Shown in pieces: positions 15,429 through 24,661 of a stretch of DNA of 48,930 nucleotides. Source of the DNA: an uncultured Lachnospiraceae bacterium (GTDB lineage: Bacteria > Bacillota > Clostridia > Lachnospirales > Lachnospiraceae); NCBI GenBank assembly GCA_905209865.1, contig CAJLUP010000002.1:1-48930 (forward strand), given 5' to 3'. The translations under genes and the position numbers were made by a program. Under the pieces are notes generated by a model. That model had not been told where the DNA came from, searched no databases, and saw nothing but the letters and a program-made list of their open reading frames with translations. The first letter of the stretch is position 1, and each line of letters starts with the position of its first letter.

Positions 15429-16442
15429 TTATTTCTTTTTTGCAACGAAATGTGTATCTTCGGCAAGTTCTGTTCCTTCATAAAAAAATTTCAAAATCTC
15501 CTGATATGTTTTCCCCTCTCGCGCCATTTCATTTGCAGTCCAGCAGCTCAATCCCATGCCATGCCCATTTCCTGTCGTTGTGATCTTTATTTTCTCACCG
15601 GACTTTGCAAGTGAAAAAGAACTTGAAGGAAGGGACATCGCATCTCGAAATTGATCTCCGGTACAAATTGTTTCCCCCATTCGAAGTTTTCCTACATATC
15701 CCGCCGAGTCATATTCTAAGATTTCAAAATCTTCAAATGTATATCCTGCTGCCGCCTTTTCTCCATCTGTTTCTGCCGCCAAAAAATTACGGCACTTTTT
15801 CTGTATTTCGGCATAAGAAAATATAAACACACCAATCTCATCTTTCGCTTCTTTATCCGCCGGACATTCTTTTTCCACAAGATAGGGATAATCCGAACTT
15901 CCCATCACTTCTTTTGCGCTTCTTGACATTCCTCCGTTTGACCTGTGAAAAGGAGTCCATGCATATGATCCATTATAAAGCAACACTTCATTTTCTGTCT
16001 CTTCCACCGCTTCTCTGTACTTTTTATACTGTTTTTTATATTGTTCAATCGGCCATTGTTCCTGCATTTCTTTCCTTGATAAATAGTCGATGTCAAGAAC
16101 GACATCCGATTCGTTTAATCCATTTTCCTGTGTCTTCCCGTTCAGTCCTCGACATACCTGCGTCCGCACAAGAACTGCCTGCGCCTTTAACGCTTCCTGT
16201 TCAGTATCTGCCGGAACATCCTTTGCCAGCACTCCGGTAAGATATTCTGTCCACTCTACTTCCGCAATTTCGTCCGCCTCTTCTTCGTTCGGCACTTTTA
16301 CTCTGACATAAAAATTTTCCTTCTTTGTGTTTTCCAGATCTACTCCATTTACAAACACAGCGACAATATACGGAAGCAGAATCAAAATAATAAGAAACGC
16401 TGCCGCAGATTTGAATTTTTGTTCTATCACATATTTTCTCAT
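15429..16442 (-). CDS. spoIID: Stage II sporulation protein D (SpoIID)
   Basis: Lytic transglycosylase that acts with SpoIIP and SpoIIM during engulfment of the forespore. The product (337 residues from 16442) has one N-terminal membrane segment (about 12-32). The SpoIID core follows: YLTGVLAKDVP and EALKAQAVLVRTQ (83-95), with E83 as likely catalytic residue. Near the end GNGHGMGLSCW carries the conserved glycine-rich turn. The start is chosen for GGAGGG eleven bases upstream; the frame itself opens earlier at 16511. It is followed by the spoIIQ-like gene, so the two are probably coexpressed from a sporulation sigma factor promoter, which I could not identify. Confidence 0.9.
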   Translation of the reverse strand: MRKYVIEQKFKSAAAFLIILILLPYIVAVFVNGVDLENTKKENFYVRVKVPNEEEADEIAEVEWTEYLTGVLAKDVPADTEQEALKAQAVLVRTQVCRGLNGKTQENGLNESDVVLDIDYLSRKEMQEQWPIEQYKKQYKKYREAVEETENEVLLYNGSYAWTPFHRSNGGMSRSAKEVMGSSDYPYLVEKECPADKEAKDEIGVFIFSYAEIQKKCRNFLAAETDGEKAAAGYTFEDFEILEYDSAGYVGKLRMGETICTGDQFRDAMSLPSSSFSLAKSGEKIKITTTGNGHGMGLSCWTANEMAREGKTYQEILKFFYEGTELAEDTHFVAKKK

Positions 16443-16448
16443 CAAAAA

Positions 16449-16496
16449 AACAGCCCTCCATATTTCTATCATATGAAGCGCTGTTTTTTTTATAAC
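16449..16496 (-). terminator. Hairpin in the spoIID leader
   Basis: On the minus strand, AAAAAACAGC and GGCTGTTTTTT arms enclose about 25 bases, ending in a T-run right before the spoIID start. The ribosome site GGAGGG lies at the edge of the stem. It could terminate the upstream membrane-protein transcript and also hide the spoIID ribosome site. Confidence 0.45.
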
Positions 16497-16500
16497 TTTT

Positions 16501-17139
16501 TTACCGGACAAACGGTCTCTTTCTCATAACAAACAGGCATATTGCCTCGTATATCGGTACCAGCGATGATAATACAGCATGAACAATCGGCATATTTCCT
16601 TCCGAGAAATTCTCGTAAATCTGTTTATCGACCAGTATATTCAGCGCGATCTGAACAGCGCCAAATAGAACTGATACAATGATCACAATAAAATATATAA
16701 AGAAAAACGCAAGCACACTCATCCCTGCTCCTGCCACATTTCTATTTATGGCACTTCCTGCCAACGTCACTCCGGCGCCAAACACCATCACCATCGTATA
16801 GATACCGATCGCACCTCCATAAACCATCGGAAGAAGAAGTTTCCACAAACCTGGATTTTTAATTTCTGTATTTTTCAGTCTGATCGGACCTGCCATATTT
16901 CCATGATAATACGTTCTCGCAAAAGGTACAAATGCCATCCATGCATCTGCTTTTCCCATTCGCTTTGCGATTGTATACAGACCAAATGAATGCAGAAGAT
17001 AACTTCCAAGTACAAATACAAGAAGCGTTACCATAATCACAAGCCAAAGTGAAGCAAACACTACTACAAACATCTCGCCTGCTTCCGACGGATGATACTG
17101 ATACTCGTATTCATATGCATAGTCATACATATTATTCAT
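16501..17139 (-). CDS. Multi-pass membrane protein of unknown function
   Basis: I do not recognise a named family. The 212-residue product begins with a tyrosine-rich, acidic head (YDYAYEYEYQYH, 5-16). It then has about four hydrophobic segments near residues 25-50, 97-122, 137-165 and 185-205. A DAWMAFVPFARTYY segment between the first two resembles small membrane proteins of Firmicutes that hold several helices around a conserved loop. AGGAGGTG precedes the ATG. The gene sits 45 bases behind glgP and before spoIID. Confidence 0.75.
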   Translation of the reverse strand: MNNMYDYAYEYEYQYHPSEAGEMFVVVFASLWLVIMVTLLVFVLGSYLLHSFGLYTIAKRMGKADAWMAFVPFARTYYHGNMAGPIRLKNTEIKNPGLWKLLLPMVYGGAIGIYTMVMVFGAGVTLAGSAINRNVAGAGMSVLAFFFIYFIVIIVSVLFGAVQIALNILVDKQIYENFSEGNMPIVHAVLSSLVPIYEAICLFVMRKRPFVR

Positions 17140-17184
17140 CCCTACACCTCCTTATCCCTTTCCGGATCGGTCGGGCAACTCTTT

Positions 17185-19656
17185 TTACTCTTCAATCGGC
17201 TCAACTTTTACTTTCTCCAATTTCCAAATATCTTTTACATATTCTTCGATTGTTCTGTCAGATGAAAATTTTCCGCTGCATATCGTATTCATCATCGCCA
17301 TTCTTGACCATCTCTGCTGATCTCTGTAAGCTTCCTCCACACGTTTCTGTGCCTCTGCATAAGAACGGAAATCTTTCAGAATAAAGTAAGTATCTGCCTT
17401 ATCTGTACACTGCGTATTCAGCAGAGAATTATACAGGTTCTTATACATCTCATGATCGCCGTTTGCATATGTGCCGTCCATCAACTGATCGATCACACGT
17501 TTTAATTCCCAATCGTTAAAGTAGATATCTGTCGGATTATATCCGCCGTTATTCTCATAATTAATAACTTCTTCTGAACTCAAACCGAAGATAAAGGCAT
17601 TCTCTGCTCCTACTTCCTGCACGATTTCCACATTTGCTCCGTCCATAGTTCCAAGAGTCGGCGCGCCATTCAACATAAATTTCATGTTTCCTGTTCCTGA
17701 CGCCTCTTTTGAAGCTGTAGAGATCTGCTCGCTCACATCTGCGGCCGCAAAAATAATCTCTGCATTTGACACACGGTAATCTTCAATAAATACGACTTTC
17801 AATTTTCCATTGATGCTTCGGTCATTATTTACAACATCTGCTACGGAGTTGATCAGTTTGATCGTCTCTTTCGCTCTCAAGTATCCGGCAGCCGCTTTCG
17901 CTCCGAAAATAAATGTTCTCGGGTAGAATGACATCTCCGGATGTTCTTTAATCTGATTATAGAGATACATAATATGCAGAATATTGAGAAGCTGACGTTT
18001 ATACTCATGGAGACGTTTTACCTGAACATCGAAGATCGAACGAGGATCAACTTCAATTCCATTGTGCTCTTTAATATATTTGGCAAGACGTACTTTGTTC
18101 TCGTATTTAATCTGCATAAATTCACGTCTGGCGTTCTCATCGTCTACATACGGTCTGAGTTTTCCGATCTGAGACAGATCTGTGATCCATCCGTTTCCGA
18201 TCTTATCTGTAATCCAGTCTGCAAGCAACGGATTTCCGTGTGCAAGAAATCTTCTCTGTGTGATACCGTTTGTTTTATTGTTGAATTTCTCCGGCATCAT
18301 CTCATAAAAATCACGCAGCTGCTGTGTTTTCAAAATATCTGTATGAAGTTTTGCAACACCATTTACAGAAAATCCTGCAATAATCGCCATGTTCGCCATG
18401 CGTACCTGACCGTCTCTTAAGATCGCCATTTTCTTTACTTTATGCTCATTTCCCGGATACATCTCATTTACTTTGATCAGGAATCTTCTGTCGATCTCCT
18501 GTACGATCTGGTAAATACGCGGAAGCAGTCTTGAAAACAGGTCGATTGGCCATTTCTCAAGAGCCTCTGCCATAATTGTATGATTTGTATAAGCACATGT
18601 TTTGCTTGTTACATCCCATGCCTCTTCCCAGCTTAATCCTTCCTGGTCGATAAGAAGTCTCATCAATTCCGGAACAGCAACTGTCGGATGTGTATCGTTC
18701 ATCTGAATGATTACTTTTTCATGCAGTTTGCGGATATCAGAATGTTTTTTCTTATATTTCGCGATCAACGCCTGCAAACTTGCCGAAATAAAGAAATACT
18801 GCTGTTTCAGACGAAGTTCTTTTCCCGAATAATGATTGTCATTCGGATAGAGCACATCAACGATCAGTTTTGCAAGGTTCTCCTGCTCTACCGCTTTATG
18901 ATAATTTCCTCTGTCGAATTCATCCAGCTTAAAGTCTGTAATTGCTTTGGCATCCCACACACGAAGTGTATTCACAACATGGTTTCCGTATCCTACGATC
19001 GGCATATCATACGGGATTGCAAGAACAGATTCATAATTTTCCTGTACGAATTTTGCTTTTCCTGTTTCCGGATCTTTCTCAAAACGAATATTTCCACCAA
19101 AGCGGACTTCTTTTGCATACTCTTCTCTTCTGATCTCGAACGGATTTCCCTCTTTCAACCAGTTATCCGGCACTTCCACCTGATATCCGTCTTTAATCTT
19201 CTGCTTAAACATTCCGTAACGATAACGGATTCCACATCCATATGCCGGATAGTTTAACGTTGCAAGAGAATCTAAGAAGCAGGCAGCCAAACGTCCAAGT
19301 CCTCCGTTTCCAAGCGCTGCATCCGGCTCTTCATCCTCAATAGCATTCAGATCGATATTCATCTCTTCCAATGCTTCTTTTACTTCTTTGTACGCCGTCA
19401 GATTGATCAGGTTATTGCCGAGCGCACGCCCCATTAAAAATTCCATCGACATATAATATACTGTCTTAGCATCAGCCTCGTCATACGCTTTCTGGGTCGC
19501 GATCCAATCGTCCATAACTACATCTTTTACAGCATAAGATACTGCCTGAAAGATCTGCTGAGGAGTTGCCTCGTCAATCGTCTTTCTATACAGTGTCTTA
19601 ATATTCTCTTTTACGGTTTCCTTAAATGTTTCTTTCTCAAATCCTTTATTATGCAT
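17185..19656 (-). CDS. glgP: Glycogen/alpha-glucan phosphorylase
   Basis: PLP enzyme that releases glucose-1-phosphate from alpha-1,4-glucans. The 823-residue product is full length for the GT35 family. It contains ALGNGGLGRLAACFLDS (114-130), the active-site MNDTHP (319-324), and the PLP-lysine segment EASGTGNMKFMLNGA with K659. The start at 19656 has AAGGAAGGG upstream; an earlier in-frame ATG at 19683 lacks a site. No other glycogen genes are adjacent. It lies 82 bases after ileS, separated by a GC-rich hairpin. Confidence 0.95.
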   Translation of the reverse strand: MHNKGFEKETFKETVKENIKTLYRKTIDEATPQQIFQAVSYAVKDVVMDDWIATQKAYDEADAKTVYYMSMEFLMGRALGNNLINLTAYKEVKEALEEMNIDLNAIEDEEPDAALGNGGLGRLAACFLDSLATLNYPAYGCGIRYRYGMFKQKIKDGYQVEVPDNWLKEGNPFEIRREEYAKEVRFGGNIRFEKDPETGKAKFVQENYESVLAIPYDMPIVGYGNHVVNTLRVWDAKAITDFKLDEFDRGNYHKAVEQENLAKLIVDVLYPNDNHYSGKELRLKQQYFFISASLQALIAKYKKKHSDIRKLHEKVIIQMNDTHPTVAVPELMRLLIDQEGLSWEEAWDVTSKTCAYTNHTIMAEALEKWPIDLFSRLLPRIYQIVQEIDRRFLIKVNEMYPGNEHKVKKMAILRDGQVRMANMAIIAGFSVNGVAKLHTDILKTQQLRDFYEMMPEKFNNKTNGITQRRFLAHGNPLLADWITDKIGNGWITDLSQIGKLRPYVDDENARREFMQIKYENKVRLAKYIKEHNGIEVDPRSIFDVQVKRLHEYKRQLLNILHIMYLYNQIKEHPEMSFYPRTFIFGAKAAAGYLRAKETIKLINSVADVVNNDRSINGKLKVVFIEDYRVSNAEIIFAAADVSEQISTASKEASGTGNMKFMLNGAPTLGTMDGANVEIVQEVGAENAFIFGLSSEEVINYENNGGYNPTDIYFNDWELKRVIDQLMDGTYANGDHEMYKNLYNSLLNTQCTDKADTYFILKDFRSYAEAQKRVEEAYRDQQRWSRMAMMNTICSGKFSSDRTIEEYVKDIWKLEKVKVEPIEE

Positions 19657-19685
19657 AGCTCTATTCCCTTCCTTTTGACACACCT

Positions 19686-19722
19686 CGGCACATCCCGATC
19701 TATTCGTCCCCCGGATGCGCCG
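19686..19722 (-). other. GC-rich hairpin between ileS and glgP
   Basis: Arms CGGCACATCC (19686-19695) and GGATGCGCCG (19713-19722) pair with one G-U. There is no T-run on either side, so it is not an ordinary terminator. It may be an RNA processing or stability element. The function is unknown. Confidence 0.45.
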
Positions 19723-19738
19723 CGGCAGTTACACACGC

Positions 19739-22700
19739 TTAAAACGTCTGTTTTTCAACGCCCATTATAACACTTTCTCCGTTGATCTTCCACTCTTTCA
19801 CATAACCTGCCGGCTCTGCCTTTACAACTGCATCCGCAAGCACTTCCCCGCTGATCTGTGAACTGTATTTTTCAAAGACTGCTTCTGCCTTCTCACTTCC
19901 GTTATATGTGACTTTAATGCGGTCCATAACTTCAAAGTCTGCCTCTTTTCTCATCGTCTGCACTTTGCTGATAATCTCTCTTACAAAGCCTTCTTCAAGA
20001 AGTTCCGGCGTCAGATTCGTATCAAGAACAACTGTGATTCCGTTGTCATTTTCAGATACATAGCCTTCGATCTGTGCAGTATCGATCAGCAAATCTTCTT
20101 TGAAAAGTGTAATCTCCTGTCCGTTTACATCAAGCTTAAGCGCTCCCGACTCATTGAGTTCATCCATCGCAGCATTTCCGTCTACGCTGTCAAGAGCCGC
20201 TTTGATTCCACCTAACAGTTTACCATATTTCGGACCGACAGTCTTCAGCTGCGGTTTAAAACTATACGAAGTAAAGTCTCTTACATCGTCTGTAAATTTA
20301 ACATTCTTTACATTCAGCTCATCCGTCACAATGTCCTGATAAAACTCAGGAAGATTGAATCCGGCTTTTACAAACATCTGACCGATCGGCTGACGATTCT
20401 TAATATTCGACGTATTTCTGCAGGCGCGTCCCATAACGACAAGTTTCAGGACATGCTCCATGTTCTGCTCAAGCTCTGTGTCGATCTGATCCTCATTCAC
20501 TTCCGGGAACATGCACAAATGAATGCTTTCCGGCGCTGTTTGATCAATACTTCTTACAAGGTTCTGGTAGATTTCCTCTGTCATAAACGGAATCATCGGA
20601 GCCGCTGCTTTTGATACGGTAACAAGCGCTGTATACAATGTCATGTATGCGTTGATCTTATCCTGCTCCATTCCCTTTGCCCAAAAACGTTCACGGCTTC
20701 TTCTTACATACCAGTTACTCATATCGTCTACAAATTCCTGAAGAGCGCGGGCAGCCTCTGGAATCCGATAGTTTCCGAGGTTTGTATCTACTGTTTTTAC
20801 CATTGTATTCATTTTTGATAAAAGCCATTTATCCATAACAGATAATTTATCATATTCTAATTCATATTTCGTTGCATCGAACTGATCGATATTCGCATAC
20901 AGAACAAAGAATGCATAGGTGTTCCAAAGTGTTCCCATAAATTTTCTCTGTCCTTCCACTACGGCTTTTCCGTGGAAACGATTCGGAAGCCATGGTGCGC
21001 TGTTTACATAGAAATACCAGCGGATCGCATCTGCCCCGTATTTCTCAAGAGCATCGAACGGATCAACTGCATTTCCTTTTGATTTACTCATCTTCTGTCC
21101 ATTCTCATCCTGAACATGGCCAAGCACGATTACGTTCTTATACGGCGCTTTGTTAAACAGAAGCGTAGAGATTGCAAGCAAGGAATAGAACCATCCTCGT
21201 GTCTGGTCTACCGCCTCCGAAATAAAATCAGCCGGGAACTGTCTCTCGAATAATTCTTTATTTTCAAATGGATAGTGATGCTGTGCAAACGGCATTGATC
21301 CGCTGTCAAACCAGCAATCGATCACTTCAGGAACACGATGCATCTCTTTCCCGCACTTCGGACATTTGATCGTCACCGCATCAATATACGGACGGTGAAG
21401 TTCGATATCATCCGGGCAATTACCGGACATTTCTTTTAACTCCTCAATACTTCCGATCGAATGCATATGTCCGCATTCACATTCCCAGATATTAAGAGGC
21501 GTTCCCCAGTAACGGTTACGGCTGATACCCCAATCCTGCACGTTTTCAAGCCAGTCACCGAAACGTCCTTTTCCAATGCTTTCCGGAATCCAGTTGATTG
21601 TATTATTATTTGCAATCAAATCATCTTTTACCGCTGTCATCTTAATAAACCATGATTCACGAGCATAGTAAATCAATGGCGTATCACATCGCCAGCAATG
21701 AGGATAACTATGTTCAAACTTCGGTGCGTCATAGAGAAGACCTCTTTCATCAAGATCTTTAAGAACTTCTGGATCTGCTTTCTTTACAAATAATCCTGCA
21801 AACGGCGTCTCCTCTGCCATATTTCCTTTTTCATCTACAAGCTGTACAAACGGAAGTCCATATTTTCTTCCTACATTTGCATCGTCTTCACCAAATGCCG
21901 GAGCAATATGAACAACTCCTGTACCGTCTGTCAATGTAACATACTCGTCACATACAACATAAAATGCTTTTTTATTCTGTTTCTGTGCACAGTCTGCCGC
22001 GCATTGATAAAGCGGCTCATACTCTTTTCCTTCCAGTTCTGTTCCTTTATATGTCTCAAGCACTTCATAAGCGGCTTTCCCTTCTTCTGCCAATCTTCCA
22101 AGAACTGTGTCAAGAAGGGCACATGCCATATAATAAACATTTCCATCCGCAGCTTTTACTTTCGCATAATCTTCTTTCGGATTTACACAAAGTGCAAGGT
22201 TCGAAGGCAATGTCCACGGAGTTGTCGTCCATGCAAGGATGTATGCATCCTCGTCTTTTACCTTAAATCGAACGATAGCCGAACGTTCTTTCACATCCTT
22301 GTATCCCTGAGCAACTTCCTGTGCTGAAAGAGGCGTCCCGCATCGCGGGCAGTACGGCACGATTTTAAACCCTTTGTAAAGAAGGCCTTTATCCCAGATC
22401 TGTTTCAGCGCCCACCATTCCGACTCGATAAATGAATTATGATATGTGACATAAGGGTTCTCCATATCAGCCCAGAAACCTACTGTTCCTGAAAAATCCT
22501 CCCACATTCCTTTGTATTTCCAAACGCTTTCCTTACATTTGTCAATAAACGGCTCTAACCCATATTCTTCGATCTGGTCTTTTCCGTCAAGTCCAAGCAT
22601 CTTTTCAACTTCCAATTCTACCGGAAGGCCATGTGTATCCCAGCCCGCTTTTCTCGGAACCATACTTCCTTTCATTGTGCGGTAACGTGGAATCATATCC

Positions 22701-22894
22701 TTAATAACACGAGTAAGCACATGACCGATGTGCGGCTTTCCGTTCGCTGTCGGAGGTCCGTCATAGAAAATATAATCCGGGCATCCTTCCCGTTCTTCCA
22801 TACTTTTCTCAAAAATGTGATTATCGTCCCAAAACTTTTCAACTTGTTTTTCACGATCGACAAAATTCATGTCTGTAGAAACTTTTTTGTACAT
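19739..22894 (-). CDS. ileS: Isoleucyl-tRNA synthetase, eukaryote-like (IleS2) type
   Basis: Charges tRNA-Ile. Class I signatures are present: PHIGH (54-58) and KMSKS (601-605). GWDTHGLPVELEVEK (84-98) and the length of 1051 residues are characteristic of the eukaryote- or archaea-like IleS2 group rather than the IleS1 group (about 920-940 residues). The editing domain occupies roughly 190-400. Cysteine pairs near 182-185, 472-474 and 511-514 may bind zinc. IleS2 enzymes are often less sensitive to mupirocin; this is known for the group and untested here. Expression is controlled by the T-box leader upstream. Confidence 0.95.
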   Translation of the reverse strand: MYKKVSTDMNFVDREKQVEKFWDDNHIFEKSMEEREGCPDYIFYDGPPTANGKPHIGHVLTRVIKDMIPRYRTMKGSMVPRKAGWDTHGLPVELEVEKMLGLDGKDQIEEYGLEPFIDKCKESVWKYKGMWEDFSGTVGFWADMENPYVTYHNSFIESEWWALKQIWDKGLLYKGFKIVPYCPRCGTPLSAQEVAQGYKDVKERSAIVRFKVKDEDAYILAWTTTPWTLPSNLALCVNPKEDYAKVKAADGNVYYMACALLDTVLGRLAEEGKAAYEVLETYKGTELEGKEYEPLYQCAADCAQKQNKKAFYVVCDEYVTLTDGTGVVHIAPAFGEDDANVGRKYGLPFVQLVDEKGNMAEETPFAGLFVKKADPEVLKDLDERGLLYDAPKFEHSYPHCWRCDTPLIYYARESWFIKMTAVKDDLIANNNTINWIPESIGKGRFGDWLENVQDWGISRNRYWGTPLNIWECECGHMHSIGSIEELKEMSGNCPDDIELHRPYIDAVTIKCPKCGKEMHRVPEVIDCWFDSGSMPFAQHHYPFENKELFERQFPADFISEAVDQTRGWFYSLLAISTLLFNKAPYKNVIVLGHVQDENGQKMSKSKGNAVDPFDALEKYGADAIRWYFYVNSAPWLPNRFHGKAVVEGQRKFMGTLWNTYAFFVLYANIDQFDATKYELEYDKLSVMDKWLLSKMNTMVKTVDTNLGNYRIPEAARALQEFVDDMSNWYVRRSRERFWAKGMEQDKINAYMTLYTALVTVSKAAAPMIPFMTEEIYQNLVRSIDQTAPESIHLCMFPEVNEDQIDTELEQNMEHVLKLVVMGRACRNTSNIKNRQPIGQMFVKAGFNLPEFYQDIVTDELNVKNVKFTDDVRDFTSYSFKPQLKTVGPKYGKLLGGIKAALDSVDGNAAMDELNESGALKLDVNGQEITLFKEDLLIDTAQIEGYVSENDNGITVVLDTNLTPELLEEGFVREIISKVQTMRKEADFEVMDRIKVTYNGSEKAEAVFEKYSSQISGEVLADAVVKAEPAGYVKEWKINGESVIMGVEKQTF

Positions 22895-23053
22895 GATTTC
22901 TTTCCTTTCTTATATTCTTATATGTTAAGATCCAAGAATTCCGCTGCAGCGAAATTCTGCACATCCGGCAAACATTTGCTTTTTCAAATATACCATCGTG
23001 CGACCCTCGGAGTTTTTATATTACTTCTCAACTGCAAAAGTCTTTCTGAATAA

Positions 23054-23392
23054 TATAAAAAGCTTTCGCCCTGTAATAGGACGAAAGCTTATTCTCCGTT
23101 TTTAACCACCTGTTACAACATACTTGAATCATCCTTTATTATCATTCGGCAAAAGCAATAATCCAAAACACTTCCTTTGATCTGTCCCTTGCTCCGCTTC
23201 TCTGTCATATAAACTTTGATCCGCATATGGTGTCCTGTAACGTCGGACTTACGTCGGCTCTTACTTCCTTTCTTCTATTTCAGAAGCCGCGGCTCAGAAG
23301 TGATATTCAGCATCTGTCTACCGGTATCGGGCTTGCACCATCCCCGACTCGCTGCAACATTCGATCAGATCTTACTGTCTCCGTCACTGCCT
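23054..23392 (-). promoter_or_regulatory. T-box riboswitch controlling ileS
   Basis: Leader RNA on the minus strand that senses uncharged tRNA-Ile. Stem I carries GGGGATGGTGCAAGCCC (around 23329-23346) and a specifier loop GAATATCACTTCTGAG (23293-23308), in which ATC (23302-23304) is the isoleucine codon. The antiterminator core is AGGTGGTTAA (around 23103-23112); its TGGT can pair with the ACCA end of tRNA-Ile. The terminator is the 13-bp hairpin at 23060-23090, followed by five T. The canonical ACCGCG after TGGN is changed, so the antiterminator is divergent. The codon, the position before ileS and the terminator agree. Confidence 0.9.
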
Positions 23393-23425
23393 TTTTCTTC
23401 ATATTTTTAATATGTCGCATAAAAT

Positions 23426-23454
23426 ATTATAAAAAAAATATGAATATTAGTCAA
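23426..23454 (-). promoter_or_regulatory. Promoter of the ileS T-box transcript
   Basis: On the minus strand, TTGACT (23449-23454) is followed by a 17-base spacer and TATAAT (23426-23431), just upstream of stem I. It starts only ten bases after the arsC-like stop codon. Confidence 0.85.
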
Positions 23455-23463
23455 GGTGATTTT

Positions 23464-23916
23464 TCACTGATTACAGAACAGCTCATTTTTCAATTTTTTA
23501 ATGTTTTCTTCTATCACGGCAATAATCTCCCGAAATTCTTCATCACTTTTTCCCGTAGGATCTTCAAGTTCCCAGTTATCATCAAATGGTCTTCCGATAA
23601 ACGGACACTCAACTCCACATCCCATCGAAATCACAATATCAGGTGAAGGAATCTTATCAATCACTTTAGAATACTGTGTTTGTTGCATATCAATATTATA
23701 CAATTCTTTCACGATACGAACCGCATCTTGATTGATCTGCGGTTTTGTTTCTGTCCCAGCCGAATAACTTTCAAATACATCTGAAGCAAAATGTTTTCCA
23801 AGCGCTTCTGCAATCTGACTTCTGCATGAATTATGCACACAGATAAAAGCTACTTTTAATTTATTCGGTTTGCCCAATCCAGCGGTTTTCTTCTTTTTAT
23901 TCAATTCATTTACCAT
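23464..23916 (-). CDS. arsC: Arsenate reductase-like LMW phosphatase-fold protein
   Basis: A 150-residue low-molecular-weight phosphatase-fold protein with an intact CX5R loop, CVHNSCR (C26 to R32). Further cysteines at C100 and C104 (MGCGVECP) and the general acid in EDP (D119) fit thioredoxin-coupled arsenate reductases, which reduce arsenate to arsenite. The lysine-rich first 18 residues may be dispensable and the true start could be internal. It overlaps the end of the DUF5714 gene by eleven bases, so it belongs to that operon. No arsenite exporter or ArsR is nearby, which leaves room for another role such as a phosphatase. Confidence 0.8.
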   Translation of the reverse strand: MVNELNKKKKTAGLGKPNKLKVAFICVHNSCRSQIAEALGKHFASDVFESYSAGTETKPQINQDAVRIVKELYNIDMQQTQYSKVIDKIPSPDIVISMGCGVECPFIGRPFDDNWELEDPTGKSDEEFREIIAVIEENIKKLKNELFCNQ

Positions 23917-24661
23917 GTGCGTTTACCTCATTAAACGGACACGCCCCATGAAGGCATTGATTATTTTGCTCTGAACGAGTACATATCACATCCGCTGCTT
24001 CCATCTTTATGCCAAGCTTTTCCTCCGTAAATTTCACCGCTTCAATAATAGATAAATAAGAATCCCGTTTACAACATCTCGGACCGCCTGCGCTCCCTAC
24101 TGCGCCAAGGGCTTTTGATGTCATAAGATTAGATAATCCCCATGCCTCCGCTGCCAGTGGCGTCGCTTTTGTAATAATGGACATATACATCCCTGTGCTG
24201 ACAGCAGCTCCGCAGGCTCCCCAAAAACCACAGGCTCCTCCGGGAACTTCTTTCCCTCTCCGATACATTTCCAGCAACGACTGTTCCAGATCAACATCAC
24301 CGCCTGCATTATAATATGCCGTCAATAAAGAAGCTCCGACCATCACATGGTGTTCTGGTCCATGCATATGACAAAATGGCATCGACATCATTTTATTGAT
24401 AATTTCAATCGGATTTTTACTCTGTTCATTCAGACATACTCCTATAATACTGTCCATTCCCTTTGTATGACATTCACTGCACACATAATGTCCATTTACA
24501 CAACGTGTCTTGCTGTTTTCTTTCTTATGACAGACTGCGCACTCCATCTGTACATCTTCTTCCAAATACTCTAACGGCGCTTTACATATCAGGCATTCAT
24601 CTTTCACTTTATTATCCTCACCTTCTACAACTATACTATATCGATATCTTATACCGGTCAT
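23906..24661 (-). CDS. DUF5714 family cysteine-rich protein
   Basis: A 251-residue protein of a family with unknown function, probably DUF5714. The N-terminus is a treble zinc-ribbon-like module (C23-x2-C26, C41-x2-C44, C54/H58, C61-x2-C64). The body holds several conserved-looking metal or redox motifs: CHMHGPEHH (97-105), GGACGFWGACGAA (141-153), and GGPRCCKRD (192-200). C227, C236 and C241 lie near the end. Such density of Cys and His in a soluble protein suggests metal binding or thiol chemistry. It is translationally coupled to the WYL regulator upstream (four-base overlap) and to the arsC-like gene downstream. Confidence 0.75.
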   Translation of the reverse strand: MTGIRYRYSIVVEGEDNKVKDECLICKAPLEYLEEDVQMECAVCHKKENSKTRCVNGHYVCSECHTKGMDSIIGVCLNEQSKNPIEIINKMMSMPFCHMHGPEHHVMVGASLLTAYYNAGGDVDLEQSLLEMYRRGKEVPGGACGFWGACGAAVSTGMYMSIITKATPLAAEAWGLSNLMTSKALGAVGSAGGPRCCKRDSYLSIIEAVKFTEEKLGIKMEAADVICTRSEQNNQCLHGACPFNEVNAHGK

